This document shows, one piece after another, positions 38,001-45,955 of a DNA stretch of 64,000 nt. Positions within the stretch are counted from its first letter, which is position 1. The number at the start of each line of letters is the position of its first letter. The notes beneath the pieces were generated by a model that did not search any database, was not told where the DNA came from, and saw only the letters and a list, made by a program, of their open reading frames with translations. A program made the translations under genes and the position numbers. This DNA is from Lycorma delicatula. Its lineage: Eukaryota; Arthropoda; Insecta; Hemiptera; Fulgoridae. The stretch lies in NCBI RefSeq assembly GCF_047948215.1, contig NC_134455.1:344000997-344064996 (forward strand), in the 5' to 3' direction.

Positions 38001-40794
38001 TTTATATTTTTTGCTTATTGTATGGACGCTTAAACATTTTAAATATAGTATGTATTTTTTAAACAAAATTCTAAATTTAAATTAATAACAAATTTTGATA
38101 ATAGAAACGTAATCTCTCTCCTTTTTTGATATCAGTATCATTTTGTTACCTGTGAGACACTGTACAATTTCATTGTATTTTTGTTGGATTTGTACATAAT
38201 TTGTTAAATGGTTTAACCCACTTAATAACCATTCCATTATTCATTACATCAGCTTTACTGCTGATGAATTTCACTAGGTGTTGCATTTCTTTATCCAATT
38301 TAAAAACTCATAACATATCAGAGTTGGATGGTCCTTCATTTGCCACGTTTTAAACGCTCAAATCGAATTGTTAATGCACATCACACTGCCCGTAATGACG
38401 TCTGTAAAGAACTAGCAAATAAACAAGGAATAACAATGCAAGCATAAAGCGATAATTGCAATGGCTTAATGACCATGTATTGAATGATACTTTCCGAACA
38501 TGCATAAAAAAATATTAATTTTGTAGCATATTAGAAATGCCAGGCCTGGATCCCTATTTGAACCCCTGAAAGGTTGTTGGTGATTAGATACAAACTGCTA
38601 ACAACATGTGGCACCCACAAAATCAAAAATACACTCTACCTTATCAAATCTTTCTGTTCTGTATTTTTTAAATCTCATTCCCACTTCACAATTTTTTCCC
38701 TTTCTGGTCTTTCTTTTTTTTGGTATATTCTTTATACCAAACAGTTATAATTTACCCTGAGTAATATTGCATAATATTACTTTTACATCTCATAATTTAC
38801 TTTAATAATATTGTAATAAAAAAATGCATGTATGACGCAGAATAAACCAAAAAAAGTTATTACTTCTATTATTGATGTATTATCAAGTTGTTTTTCATTA
38901 CACAAATTTTTATATTAAACAAACTTTATTATTGAAACCTTACTTGTTTCATTTCAGTGAGTGGTCTTGTTAATTTGAAAGCAGATGTGAAAACACTTTA
39001 CCAGTTCTTAACTGCACCGATACTAGACATTCTTAATCAGTGGTTTGATTCTGAACCTCTGAAAGCAACTCTTGCAACAGATGCATTAATTGGAGTTATG
39101 GCGAGTTGTACAACTCCAGGAACTGGGTAAGAATGAACACATTTTTAAAGACATTACCATTAAACAATGTGCTGCTTATTAGGTCCAACATTTTTCTTCT
39201 TCTAAATTTTCCTGAGTGTTGAAAGCGATTAATATTTCTAAAGTATTGTTATTTTATCATGTGTTTTGTCCATATGTTATTCAAATTTAAGTTATTTTAT
39301 TTGCCGGTCTCTGTTGTTGTGCTTCTGCATGAGTGGTAGTGTCTTGACCTTTCATCCGGAGGTCTCTGATTTGAATCCCAGTCAGACATGGTATTTTTAC
39401 GCATGGTACAAATTGTTCATCTCATCCTCTGAAGCAATTCCTAATGGTGGTCCCGGTGGTTAAACAGGAAAAAAGTTATTTTATTTGACTTCATGTAATG
39501 AAAGTAAGAAATAATAACAATTCGCTTATAATAAGTCAAAAAATATATTATTCATTGTATCAGTTATACTATATAGATTATTATAACAAAATATGTCTAT
39601 TTATTTTTAAATTTGAAATAATTTCACTTTCAAAATACAAGGAATTATGCTTTCAGGGAATCTTTTCGGTTAATTATTTCATCAACAGTTGAAGGAGGTT
39701 ATTTACAGTGGCCATTTTAAACTAGTTAAGAAATACTTTTAGTATATAGTCAAAAGATCATATAATCTGTAGTGTTTGTTATTTAGTATGTTATTTTTCT
39801 GAAACTTAATGATTCTTACTTTTTTCATGATTTGAATATCCTATGCCTGCTGCAATAATGGCATAATTATGCTGTAATCTTCAATTATTTTTAAAATACC
39901 AAATCAACTTTTTCTTTACTCTTTTCTTATTTTGATCTGAGGAATTTACTCTCAAAGTTTCTTTGTGTATTTCAGGGAAACCTGTGAGTATTTATATATA
40001 TATAAAACATTTTACTTTTTCATTAGTTCATCAGATATTATGAAGTCTGTAATTTCAACAATTATTATTAAAATGTATTCATAATTCTTTAAAATCAGTG
40101 CACTTTTAACACATCCCATGACAGTTAGTTTTATTTCATATTTTAATTAATTTGTGTAATTTTGATATTTCTGTAGGCCACTCTTGAGTTTTGAAGTTAT
40201 TCATTTGATGTTAAAATCATAATCAGCTACCTGAAACACCCACTAACGTAATTGTACTTAAAATTTTAGTTACAATTTTGTAAGTTTTTAATGTTTAGGT
40301 CTTTTAATTTAGGTAGTTATCTTGATTCTGCAATGGTGCACTAATGTGAAAATCATATTCAGCAACATTAAAAAAAACAAAAAATGCTGTGAATGTTTTC
40401 ATTATTGTACTGCTAATTGCTTTTATTTGTAACCTTTTCAAAAAGGTATTTTGTGCTGGTAGGTAATTTAGTATGAAAAAATATTGATTCACAGAATTTA
40501 AAAAAGTAAACTTTGAAATTCAATGCACCCTATTAACAATATAACATGAAAGGTTTCATTTAAATTTGTAAATGGTTGAATTATTTTGAAGATACAATTT
40601 TTTACATCCAATTTTATTGGTCTAGAATAACACATAACTTTATTTGCTCTAGGTATGGACTTCTTCATCATATGATGGGTAGTATAGGTGATCACCAAAG
40701 TGTATGGGTATATCCAGAAGGTGGTATGGGATCTGTTAGCCAGGCTATAGCTAAATCTGCTAAATCAAGTGGTGCACATTTATTTGTAAACAAG
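22864..40794 (+). CDS. PYROXD2: Pyridine nucleotide-disulphide oxidoreductase domain-containing protein 2 (PYROXD2)-like, 5' six exons, partial
   Basis: Six exons splice without a stop into 317 codons that follow animal PYROXD2 co-linearly; the human protein is about 581 residues, so about 45% is missing beyond 40794. The N-terminus has few acids and several Arg/Lys, fitting the mitochondrial location known for PYROXD2. FAD-binding [20 protein letters not shown] is split by intron 1. Further family signatures are [42 protein letters not shown] and [14 protein letters not shown]. All introns are GT-AG and phases match (1,0,0,1,2,0). PYROXD2 resembles phytoene-desaturase-type FAD enzymes; its substrate is unknown. 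Introns are loaded with transposons. Later exons are not seen down to 64000. Confidence 0.95.
23003..25711. other. Intron 1, first part: AT-rich, no recognised element
   Basis: No exon or transposon protein is visible. A 37-codon frame at 23608-23721 ([20 protein letters not shown]) is too short to defend. Confidence 0.4.
25712..25960 (+). pseudogene. Fragment of a LINE reverse transcriptase C-terminal region (RTE-like)
   Basis: The sequence reads [20 protein letters not shown], then [20 protein letters not shown] across small frame breaks. This resembles the YGSETWTL...EMWCYRRML...LL..I..R block after the RT of RTE-like and related LINEs. There are stops throughout; an old fragment. Confidence 0.4.
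26990..27276 (-). mobile_element. SINE copy S3 in PYROXD2 intron 1
   Basis: The body is about 27000-27262, same family and orientation as 204-492 (TTCAGAGGATGAATGAGG, CACCGGTATCCACAATCTAG, box B-like ACTAGGATTCGAACC). Near-identical flanks TTTTTATGCT at 26990-26999 and 27267-27276 suggest the target duplication; extending it inward gives about 14 bp with one mismatch. Confidence 0.8.
27300..28285. other. Intron 1, AT-rich stretch
   Basis: Nothing recognised. Two A-runs are present at about 27820-27843. Confidence 0.4.
28286..28385 (-). repeat. Solo 3' end of the Tc1-like element found at 30054-31075
   Basis: CACAGATGTTATTTAATAAA and following text (AACTATACAAT, TGAATAT) match 30053-30145, the region around and beyond the transposase stop. 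It is therefore a second, severely truncated copy of that element 1.8 kb away, on the other side of exon 2. Confidence 0.65.
28860..29047 (+). CDS. PYROXD2: PYROXD2-like exon 2
   Basis: The acceptor is TTTTGACAG|GTCACA. It encodes [40 protein letters not shown] and [20 protein letters not shown]; this is the FAD dinucleotide fold and the GGAAVTEE signature. The donor is AAA|GTAAGT, phase 0. Length 188 nt. Confidence 0.95.
29724..29905 (+). mobile_element. SINE copy S4 in PYROXD2 intron 2 (diverged)
   Basis: In + orientation it has a tRNA-like head with GGAATAGTGGTTAACTGG and box B-like GAGTTTCAAATCC. The body contains TATACTGGTGTAGTTCAATT and GGGGTTCAATTAACCACACA, aligning to the reverse complement of the 204-492 copy. 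Similarity fades after about 29905 and the usual CTAAACAGG tail is absent. Confidence 0.65.
30054..31075 (-). pseudogene. Tc1-like (DDE/D) transposase pseudogene in intron 2
   Basis: Minus-strand frames give, in order, [13 protein letters not shown] (first catalytic Asp, near 30668), VSLVTTDK, then [10 protein letters not shown] and LKNKL where WPAQSPDLNPIE...LK is expected, then [15 protein letters not shown] and, after one frame change, [10 protein letters not shown] followed by TAA. Order and spacing match Tc1-family transposases of about 340 residues. The second Asp and the DLNPIE Glu/Asp triad are degraded. No clear terminal inverted repeats were found. Confidence 0.75.
31834..31989 (+). 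CDS. PYROXD2: PYROXD2-like exon 3
   Basis: The acceptor is ACAATTACAG and the donor is GAG|GTAATT; 156 nt, phase 0 to 0. It encodes [20 protein letters not shown] and ends FSSKDAE, matching the FS.KDA. segment of the family. Confidence 0.92.
32592..32629. repeat. Near-perfect 38-bp palindrome in intron 3
   Basis: The sequence TAACTTTATGAGCAGGTAAT is followed by its reverse complement with one mismatch pair, without a loop. The sequence may cruciform or mark a fused hairpin element. Confidence 0.75.
33131..33518. repeat. Intronic direct repeat, copy 1 (upstream of exon 4)
   Basis: It starts TTTTCACACAGTATTTTTGA and ends near GATTTTTATTAATTAATTTG. About 90% identical by eye to 37606-37892, in the same orientation, with extra internal segments (about 100 bp) absent from the second copy. 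No coding content. Confidence 0.85.
33567..33723 (+). CDS. PYROXD2: PYROXD2-like exon 4
   Basis: The acceptor is TAACCATAG and the donor is GCT G|GTAAGT; 157 nt, phase 0 to 1. It encodes [20 protein letters not shown] and a diverged helical region. It is flanked on both sides by copies of one intronic repeat (33131-33518 and 37606-37892). Confidence 0.9.
33963..34139 (+). CDS. Unrecognised 58-residue ORF in PYROXD2 intron 4
   Basis: ATG 33963 to TAA 34137-34139 gives a clean frame with ordinary protein composition: [20 protein letters not shown] at the start and [20 protein letters not shown] near the end. It is mixed in hydrophobicity and charge, unlike the low-complexity frames common in this AT-rich DNA. 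No motif is recognised. It could be an exon or retrocopy fragment of another gene, part of an unknown transposon, or chance. No splice acceptor is evident at its start. Confidence 0.35.
   Translation: MKLNGKGEVQIQITYVAALLKWSRVYSKAYVDRMELSPDTYFTLREILVQHIDIEIND
34435..34470. repeat. (ATT)n microsatellite followed by a T-run
   Basis: About seven ATT units, then GTTTTTTTTTT. Confidence 0.85.
34870..35730 (-). pseudogene. Jockey-type ORF1 (gag-like) remnant
   Basis: On the minus strand [21 protein letters not shown] is readable near 35690-35620 (a jockey-type pre-knuckle and C..C.G.H segment whose following GCPVYK reads NSPVYKQE). It is followed by [20 protein letters not shown] (frame change), then [20 protein letters not shown] near 35430-35360, and [20 protein letters not shown] near 34950-34880. 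The C-terminal gag of jockey-clade LINEs has CVNC.G.H...GCP and then (A/S)YAQ. Many stops interrupt it. No associated ORF2 was identified on this strand. Confidence 0.6.
35795..35865. repeat. AAT/AATACTGAAT minisatellite-like repeat
   Basis: Three to four degenerate copies of AATACTGAATATACAGTAAT-like units lie immediately before the R1 family B fragment. Confidence 0.7.
35860..37590 (+). pseudogene. R1-type family B ORF2 fragment, heavily mutated
   Basis: RT pieces in order are: [20 protein letters not shown] (about 36050; motif A region DISGAFDNLWWP, with the catalytic Asp now Gly), [12 protein letters not shown] (about 36237), [17 protein letters not shown] (about 36314; YADD changed to YAND), [16 protein letters not shown] (about 36538), [19 protein letters not shown] and, near 37080, [20 protein letters not shown] with a terminal [11 protein letters not shown]. 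Both catalytic aspartate motifs are damaged and there are many stops. The 3' UTR may run to about 37590, where the intronic repeat copy 2 begins. Confidence 0.78.
37606..37892. repeat. Intronic direct repeat, copy 2 (downstream of exon 4)
   Basis: It starts TTTTCACACAGTATTGTTGA. Same order of blocks as 33131-33518 but with three internal deletions. It lies directly after the R1 family B fragment. Confidence 0.85.
37893..38957. other. Intron 4, last part: AT-rich, no recognised gene
   Basis: A short phrase near 38325-38480 ([22 protein letters not shown], with ACTAGCAAATAAACAAGG) could be a fragment of an RNase H domain of an I-type LINE, but it is too degraded to call. Confidence 0.3.
38958..39126 (+). 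CDS. PYROXD2: PYROXD2-like exon 5
   Basis: The acceptor is CATTTCAG and the donor is ACTGG|GTAAGA; 169 nt, phase 1 to 2. It encodes [20 protein letters not shown] and [20 protein letters not shown], a highly conserved segment of the family. Confidence 0.93.
39289..39487 (+). mobile_element. SINE copy S5 in intron 5, perfect 15-bp TSD
   Basis: The body is 39304-39472, flanked by AAGTTATTTTATTTG at 39289-39303 and 39473-39487. The tRNA-like head contains GAGTGGTAGTGTC and TTGAATCCC. Its middle differs from the other SINEs, but the 3' end (TCATCCTCTGAAG ... TTAAACAGGAAAAAA) is the same tail as in copies S1-S3. A shorter, second SINE subfamily sharing the tail. Confidence 0.88.
40653..40794 (+). 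CDS. PYROXD2: PYROXD2-like exon 6 (last visible)
   Basis: The acceptor is TTTGCTCTAG and the donor is AAG|GTCAGT; 142 nt, phase 2 to 0. It encodes [20 protein letters not shown] and [27 protein letters not shown] in one frame. No downstream exon was recognised in the next 23 kb. Confidence 0.92.
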
Positions 40795-41753
40795 GTCAGT
40801 GTATTTGTTTTTAATGTATTGTATTTTATATTCTTTATTTTTCATAGATATAATTATGAAAGTATTTTTGTGACCACATTTTTGTACGTAAATAATGTTT
40901 ATGTAGGATTGATTCATTTCATTTTGCTTCTTCAGTTGGATTTACATATTTTAATGCATGAAGCTTAATGCATATTTCAATAATGCATTTAATGCTAATT
41001 GTAATAAAAATTTTAATGCATATTTAAATGGTTTTCGTGTCTTCAGAATCAATTACTAGGTAGTTTCATTGTTGTGGATGGTTTTCAAAAGTAGTTTTCA
41101 TAGTGTATGTATTAACTTATTTTCATAGTGTAATTATTTACTTTCAGAAAAGGTTAATTCAATATTTAAAAGTAACATTTTGAAATATGGATTGGAACGT
41201 TATAAAACATTTGTAATATCTAATCAATATCTGGTTGTTTTGTTCACTCACCTTTATTCTTAACAAATTTTTGTTAAAAAAGTAGGATTTATAAGCCTTT
41301 TTGTAACTAACAACTAAATCCACTCATTAATACATCAAATTAACAGCAAACTCATTCTAAAATTTTTATCAATTTACAAAATTATGCACTTTTTGAATCC
41401 ACTGAGTCATCATTAGTTTTTTAAATGCAATCACAGGTGATACTTTAATATCATGATCAAGTGGATTAAAACTGGTTACAATTAAACCAGCTCTCAACAC
41501 AGGTGTGCCAACTTAAATAACTCATCATTTTTTAAATTTACATGTTTCTTTATAAGTATGCTTATGTTAATAATTGATAATGTTAGCTTTTTAAAAATAT
41601 TAATTTTTTTATTATTATTTATTTATTTCTAATTTTTGTAAATTATTTTCTAATATATATATTTTACTGTTTATAAACTATTAAATAGATAGAGATAAAC
41701 ATACATGTACTACTTTTTTCATTTTAAAAATACAGGTTTTCACAGCACGCAAT

Positions 41754-41935
41754 GGTTCATCAAGTGAATATTATAAAATTTGTCAAATGATTAAAATTGA
41801 CTGAAAGTATCCCTCTAAATGTTAAACATTACATTAATCAAATCAGATCTCTAAATTAATCAAATTTAGAGCGAGATCTCAGTCAGTTTTAATCATTTCA
41901 CTAATTTTATAATATTATTCACTTGATGGAACAGT
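41754..41935. repeat. Long imperfect inverted repeat (fold-back), about 50-bp arms
   Basis: The left arm from TGGTTCATCAAGTGAATATT to TAAAATTGACTGA (41754-41806) pairs with the right arm 41880-41935 (CAGTCAGTTTTAATCATTTC ... TTCACTTGATGGAAC) with few mismatches. The loop is about 70 nt and contains a smaller inverted repeat around AATTTAGAG/CTCTAAATT. It is compatible with a MITE or fold-back element, or a hairpin RNA. Confidence 0.8.
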
Positions 41936-42059
41936 GCACACTATGGAAAGATTTGTAAACATTTAAAAAATAAAGGTATTTTATTACATTTATGTACATA
42001 ATAATTTATATTGTTGCCGAATGGATTCGACGGCACGTGGCGCTTTATAACCTTGTAGT

Positions 42060-42165
42060 AGCCCTGAGAAGGGCTGTTGTCGATTGGCTTCGACGTCTCG
42101 TTGTAACTTGTAACCTTTTGGTAGCCCTGAAAAGGGCCTTTTTTGCGTTAGCTCGTAGAAGAGCT
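42060..42165 (+). other. Three spaced hairpins in the I element 5' region
   Basis: AGCCCTGAGAAGGGCT (42060-42075) and AGCCCTGAAAAGGGCC (42123-42138) are 5-6 bp stems with GAGA/GAAA loops of the GNRA type. AGCTCGTAGAAGAGCT (42150-42165) is a 5-bp stem with a six-base loop. The first two lie in a degenerate repeat of about 63 bp. On the opposite strand the middle one reads GGCCCTTTTCAGGGCT, close to the histone mRNA 3' stem-loop. Function unknown. Confidence 0.6.
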
Positions 42166-42361
42166 GTTCGGTCCGGAAGCTGGACCCCGGCGAAGTCGGG
42201 AAGTTGCGGCTCGTCCATTGAAATCAGACTGGGCTTTTCCTCAGCGGCAGCTGGGTCCTCATTACAGCGAGGCATTAAACCGAATCACATACAACTAAAT
42301 TTTATATAGTTTCCTAAGTATATTTATTTTTATATTTTTGTTTGTTTATATTTTTTCCCTT

Positions 42362-43950
42362 ATGAACATTATTCAGTGGAATGTTTGAGGTCTTCGGTCC
42401 CGTATTGAAGATACTGGAGTACTGGTACACGTACATGATCCGATAATCATGTGTTTCCAGGAACCTGATCTTCTACAACATGACAGAGATACGACTGTGT
42501 AGTAGACGGTAGAGTGAGTGGTGGAGTGGCTATTTTCATGAAGGATGAGGTATCGGCTACAAGGATTCAACTGACCACTCTCGTTCCTGCTATTGCAGTA
42601 AAGATCTTTATCCCATTTAATTTATATATCTGCAATCTGTATCTCTCACCAAACGCTGAGTTTAGTGCTCTTGATATCTCAAATCTCCTCACACAAATAC
42701 CATCTTCATCGTTAATAGTAGGAGACTTCAATGCTCACCATGTTTCCTGGGGCTCGACCTTCTGCTCCACTCGAGGAAATATAGTACACAGTGTGAGACA
42801 AAACTTAGACCTTTGTTTGCTGAATAATGGATTTCACACATTCATGTCTTTATCATCTGGTACTATGTCTAACATTGATCTCTCCATATGTTCGCCGAAT
42901 TTACTCCCTCATCTTGATTGGTCTGTTTGTGATTACTTTCAAGGCAGTGACCACAAACCAATTATTATTGGTTTCGGTGTGAACCACGAGGTTAAGAGAA
43001 GGCCACGGAGATGGATTGTAGAAAGGGCAGATTGGGATGGACATCATAAAGCCTTCCAATCACAGTATGACGATGGTCCGAACATCCTTGAGTAATGTTC
43101 CTCTTTTACGTCCATGATACTTGAAACTCCCAGCGATATATCCCACAACTATCGGGTAATCCTAAACGTCCTTCCGTTCCATGGTGAAATGATGATTACA
43201 AATGTGCTATTAAGAATCGATGGCGAGCACTACGAAAATTTAAGTATAGACCTACAACTGAACATCTAAATTTGTACCGCAGGGCTAGAGCGGTATGCCG
43301 TCGGGTCTTCTTGAACGCTAAGAGAAATTCATGGACGAAATATGTGAACACCATCTCATGTGCTACTCCCACGTCTACTGTGTGGAAAAGAATCCATGCA
43401 ATTTTCAGATCACCAAGGCAATCAATTCTCGGTCTGATTGATGAAGCAGAACTCCTTTCATCATCTTCGGCTGTAGCAAAGACTTTAGCAAAATCTTTCC
43501 GCTCGGTGTCTCTCACTTCATCATATAATAACGATTTTCAGAGGTACAAAGTGCAGATAGAAATATTGGCGTTAAACATCGGTGATTCGGTTGGTGTATT
43601 GAACACTCCATTCGTATTTAAAGAATTGTTACACGCACTTAAGAACTTACGTGACACTTCCCCTGGACCAGACAACGTTCGCCTTGGTATGCTTTCCCAC
43701 CTTCCTAACTCAGCACTACAACATCATTTGAATATTTACAATGGTTTATTCTCCGAACAAGTCTTTCCGCCCGGCTGGTCAGAAGCATTTATTATACCAG
43801 TACTAAAGCCTGGTAAAGACAAAACCGATCCCTCAAGATACCGCCCTATTTCTTTAACAAGCGTGTTGTGTAAATTAATTGAGAAAATGGTAAACCGCAG
43901 GCTTACATGGTACTTGGAGAAACATGGCTTTCTATCTTCGGAACAGTGTG
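42362..43950 (+). pseudogene. I element ORF2, N-terminal part: endonuclease and RT fingers (interrupted)
   Basis: ATG 42362 starts MNIIQWNV, then TGA at 42386 in place of the usual Cys of QWNCRG. The open block 42514-43095 holds the endonuclease: LSPNAEF, IVGDFNAHHVSWGS (about 42718), SNIDLSICSP and QGSDHKPIIIGFG. Frames are broken at 43094-43270. Block 43272-43950 is the linker and RT fingers: RDTSPGPDNVRLGML, LKPGKDKTDPSRYRPISLTS, EKHGFLSSEQ. The next base is the Polinton TSD. The rest of the RT is at 59771-61036. Confidence 0.88.
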
Positions 43951-44046
43951 AGTAGTAGAGAGATGTATGTTCTGGGACAACCTTGAGCTTTGACCCCGGG
44001 GTCAAGGCCAAGGTCAAAGTTCAAGGTCAAGGCCGAGTTGGGAAGC
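43951..44046 (+). repeat. Polinton left terminal inverted repeat
   Basis: The first 59 bases match the right end (59712-59770, reverse complement) with 4 mismatches; weaker similarity continues to about 44040 through TCAAGGTCA-type words. The boundary is fixed by TSD AGTGTG immediately outside. Confidence 0.93.
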
Positions 44047-44107
44047 CGTATCACTTTCGTAGCGTATCAGTTGAGGAATAGCACTTGGTGGGAAGCAGCT
44101 AGTGTTA

Positions 44108-44239
44108 ATGATTGAAGACTATAAAGTTTATCTACCAAGAAGATACTATGAAAGAGTGGATGAAGACATAATAAAGGTGGGGGTGACAATCTACAAATGT
44201 GAAAAGGATATAGGTGGCGGGAAGACTTTAAAGTGGTAG
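44108..44239 (+). CDS. Small unrecognised Polinton ORF (43 codons)
   Basis: ATG 44108 (MIEDYKVYLPRRYYERVDED) runs to TAG 44237-44239 through IIKVGVTIYKCEKDIGGGK. Its composition is protein-like and GC content is higher than around. It may be the stump of a larger Polinton gene. No family recognised. Confidence 0.35.
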   Translation: MIEDYKVYLPRRYYERVDEDIIKVGVTIYKCEKDIGGGKTLKW

Positions 44240-44369
44240 AATTCAAATAATGTATAGACTTACTATATGTAAAAGTTGAAAGGTGATAAACAGAAATGAA
44301 ACTGTAATATTAAGTGTTAAATAAAAACTTTATTATTTTACATCCTACACAATTCTTTATTTGAATCTT

Positions 44370-44550
44370 AAATCCAAATGATTAATTAATAAGTAAATAT
44401 TTAATACAATATTAAAAAAATATAAAAACATATACTGGAAAATCATTTAAATAAATTTACATTTAAAGTGCGTAATTTAAATGGAATCATAAGTAAATAC
44501 TATTTAATACAATATTAAACAACATAAAAACATATATGGAAAATCTTTGA
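44370..44550. repeat. Two degenerate copies of an approximately 100-bp AT-rich unit
   Basis: TAAGTAAATA..TTAATACAATATTAAA..ATAAAAACATATA occurs at about 44391-44440 and 44490-44540. Confidence 0.6.
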
Positions 44551-44558
44551 CCTCTAAA

Positions 44559-44985
44559 CCTTTATTGTTCTTAATTTAGAGGACTTGATTATTTTAACTG
44601 CATTTACGTCAATTGATCACTTTTTAACCTTAATTATTTTATTTATCTGATTAAACGGACAAATAAAAGTCACTGCTATGACCTTTATTGTTTTTAATTT
44701 ATAGGACTTGATTATTTTAACTGAATTTACGTCAATTGATGACATTTTAACCTTTATTATTTTATTTATCTGACTAAGCGGACAAATAAAAGTTACTGCT
44801 ATGATAATGTAACCAATCAGTTTTATCGGAATTGTCTAAATACGCAAATTAACGCCTTTTTAACCTCTATTGTTTTTAGTCTACTAAAATAATATTTACG
44901 TCAATTGATTACCTCTAAACCTTTATTGTTCTTAATTTAAAGGACATGTTTATTTTAACTGTATATACGTCAAATGTATTTATCT
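44559..44985. repeat. Tandem repeat, 122-123 bp unit
   Basis: Units 44559-44680 and 44681-44803 both start ACCTTTATTGTT and end ACTGCTATG, about 90% identical. A third, rearranged copy lies in 44848-44985. Confidence 0.85.
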
Positions 44986-45100
44986 GACATAATTATTATT
45001 CATGTTAATCTACGATCTTTTAACCTCTATTGTTTTATTTATCATTCGTCTATAACTACCATATTTGGGTTTAAGTATTAAATTAACTGTTTAAAATTTA

Positions 45101-45145
45101 ACTGTTAACTATAACTGTTAACTATAACTGTTAACTATAACTGTT
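45101..45145. repeat. 13-bp tandem repeat, about 3.5 copies
   Basis: The unit ACTGTTAACTATA is repeated exactly three times and then ACTGTT. Each unit contains the palindrome GTTAAC. Confidence 0.95.
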
Positions 45146-45456
45146 TTCAGATAAATAAGAGCAAAATCTTCATCAAATTTATAATACTTTCTACAACAGC
45201 GGAAGAACCGCATATTGTTATTTCATCAAGCTACCTACTTCGTCAAAGTTGTGAGTAAAACTGTTTTTAAAATTTTTATATATTTTTTCACTTTAATTAT
45301 TAGTTAAATTTATTTTAGATAACCCATTTTTATTTCTATTCTCCTTATATATAAATTCAAAATCTAAGTATCTCTTCAATTTTTATTTTATTTTATACAT
45401 AAAGAAAATACTTTAGTTTTACTAATATATTTTAGGTCTGATGGAAGAAATATTTA

Positions 45457-45556
45457 TTTCTATAAGTAGAATTATATAGAATAGATCTATAGACGATTTG
45501 TAAATAATAAATATTAATCGTCTATAGATCTATTCTATATATTCTACTTATAGAAA
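45457..45556. repeat. Near-perfect hairpin, about 42-bp arms
   Basis: TTTCTATAAGTAGAATTATA through GATCTATAGACGATT pairs with AATCGTCTATAGATC through CTACTTATAGAAA, around a loop of about 18 nt (TGTAAATAATAAATATT). One arm is copied again as a direct repeat at about 45645-45700. Confidence 0.85.
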
Positions 45557-45955
45557 AATAGTTAGGATATATGTACGATGGTAAAAAATAAAAAATCAGT
45601 AGAAAGGAAGATATATTATTGGTCTGTTAGAAGAAATATTTATTTACAAATCTTCTATAGATCTATTCGACTATATTCTACTTATAGAAAAATAGTCAGG
45701 ATCAGTAGAGAGAAAGATAGATTTAACATAATCTTAATTTATTTATTTACATTTTTCTCTTAACAGTACTACTACATTTTTCTTTAAACAGTACTACTGC
45801 ATTTAGAAACTAAACTATCATCAAATATGCTATTTGCTAGATATAAACATCGTCTTATTCCAAACTATTATCTTACAGGTAGACTATTAATACTATATTG
45901 GAAAGATGTCCTTTTCTTTTATCGATAACTAATCTATTTTCGTTTCTTTCAGAAA

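Noticed and set aside
41737..41805. Possible PYROXD2 exon 7 after AATACAG at 41737
   Set aside because: The frame stops within about 23 codons, does not match the family after exon 6, and forms one arm of the 41754-41935 fold-back repeat.
42045..42275. ORFs on both strands over the I element 5' region, one with repeated VALRRA/VALKRA
   Set aside because: They arise from the repeated hairpins in non-coding 5' sequence; no start context or homology supports a protein.
43736..44017. 93-codon minus-strand ORF across the Polinton left boundary
   Set aside because: It crosses the transposon junction and is antisense to the I-element RT, so it cannot be a conserved gene.
44559..44985. CRISPR-like array of spaced repeats
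   Set aside because: Units are contiguous 122-bp tandem repeats without spacers, in a eukaryotic transposon.
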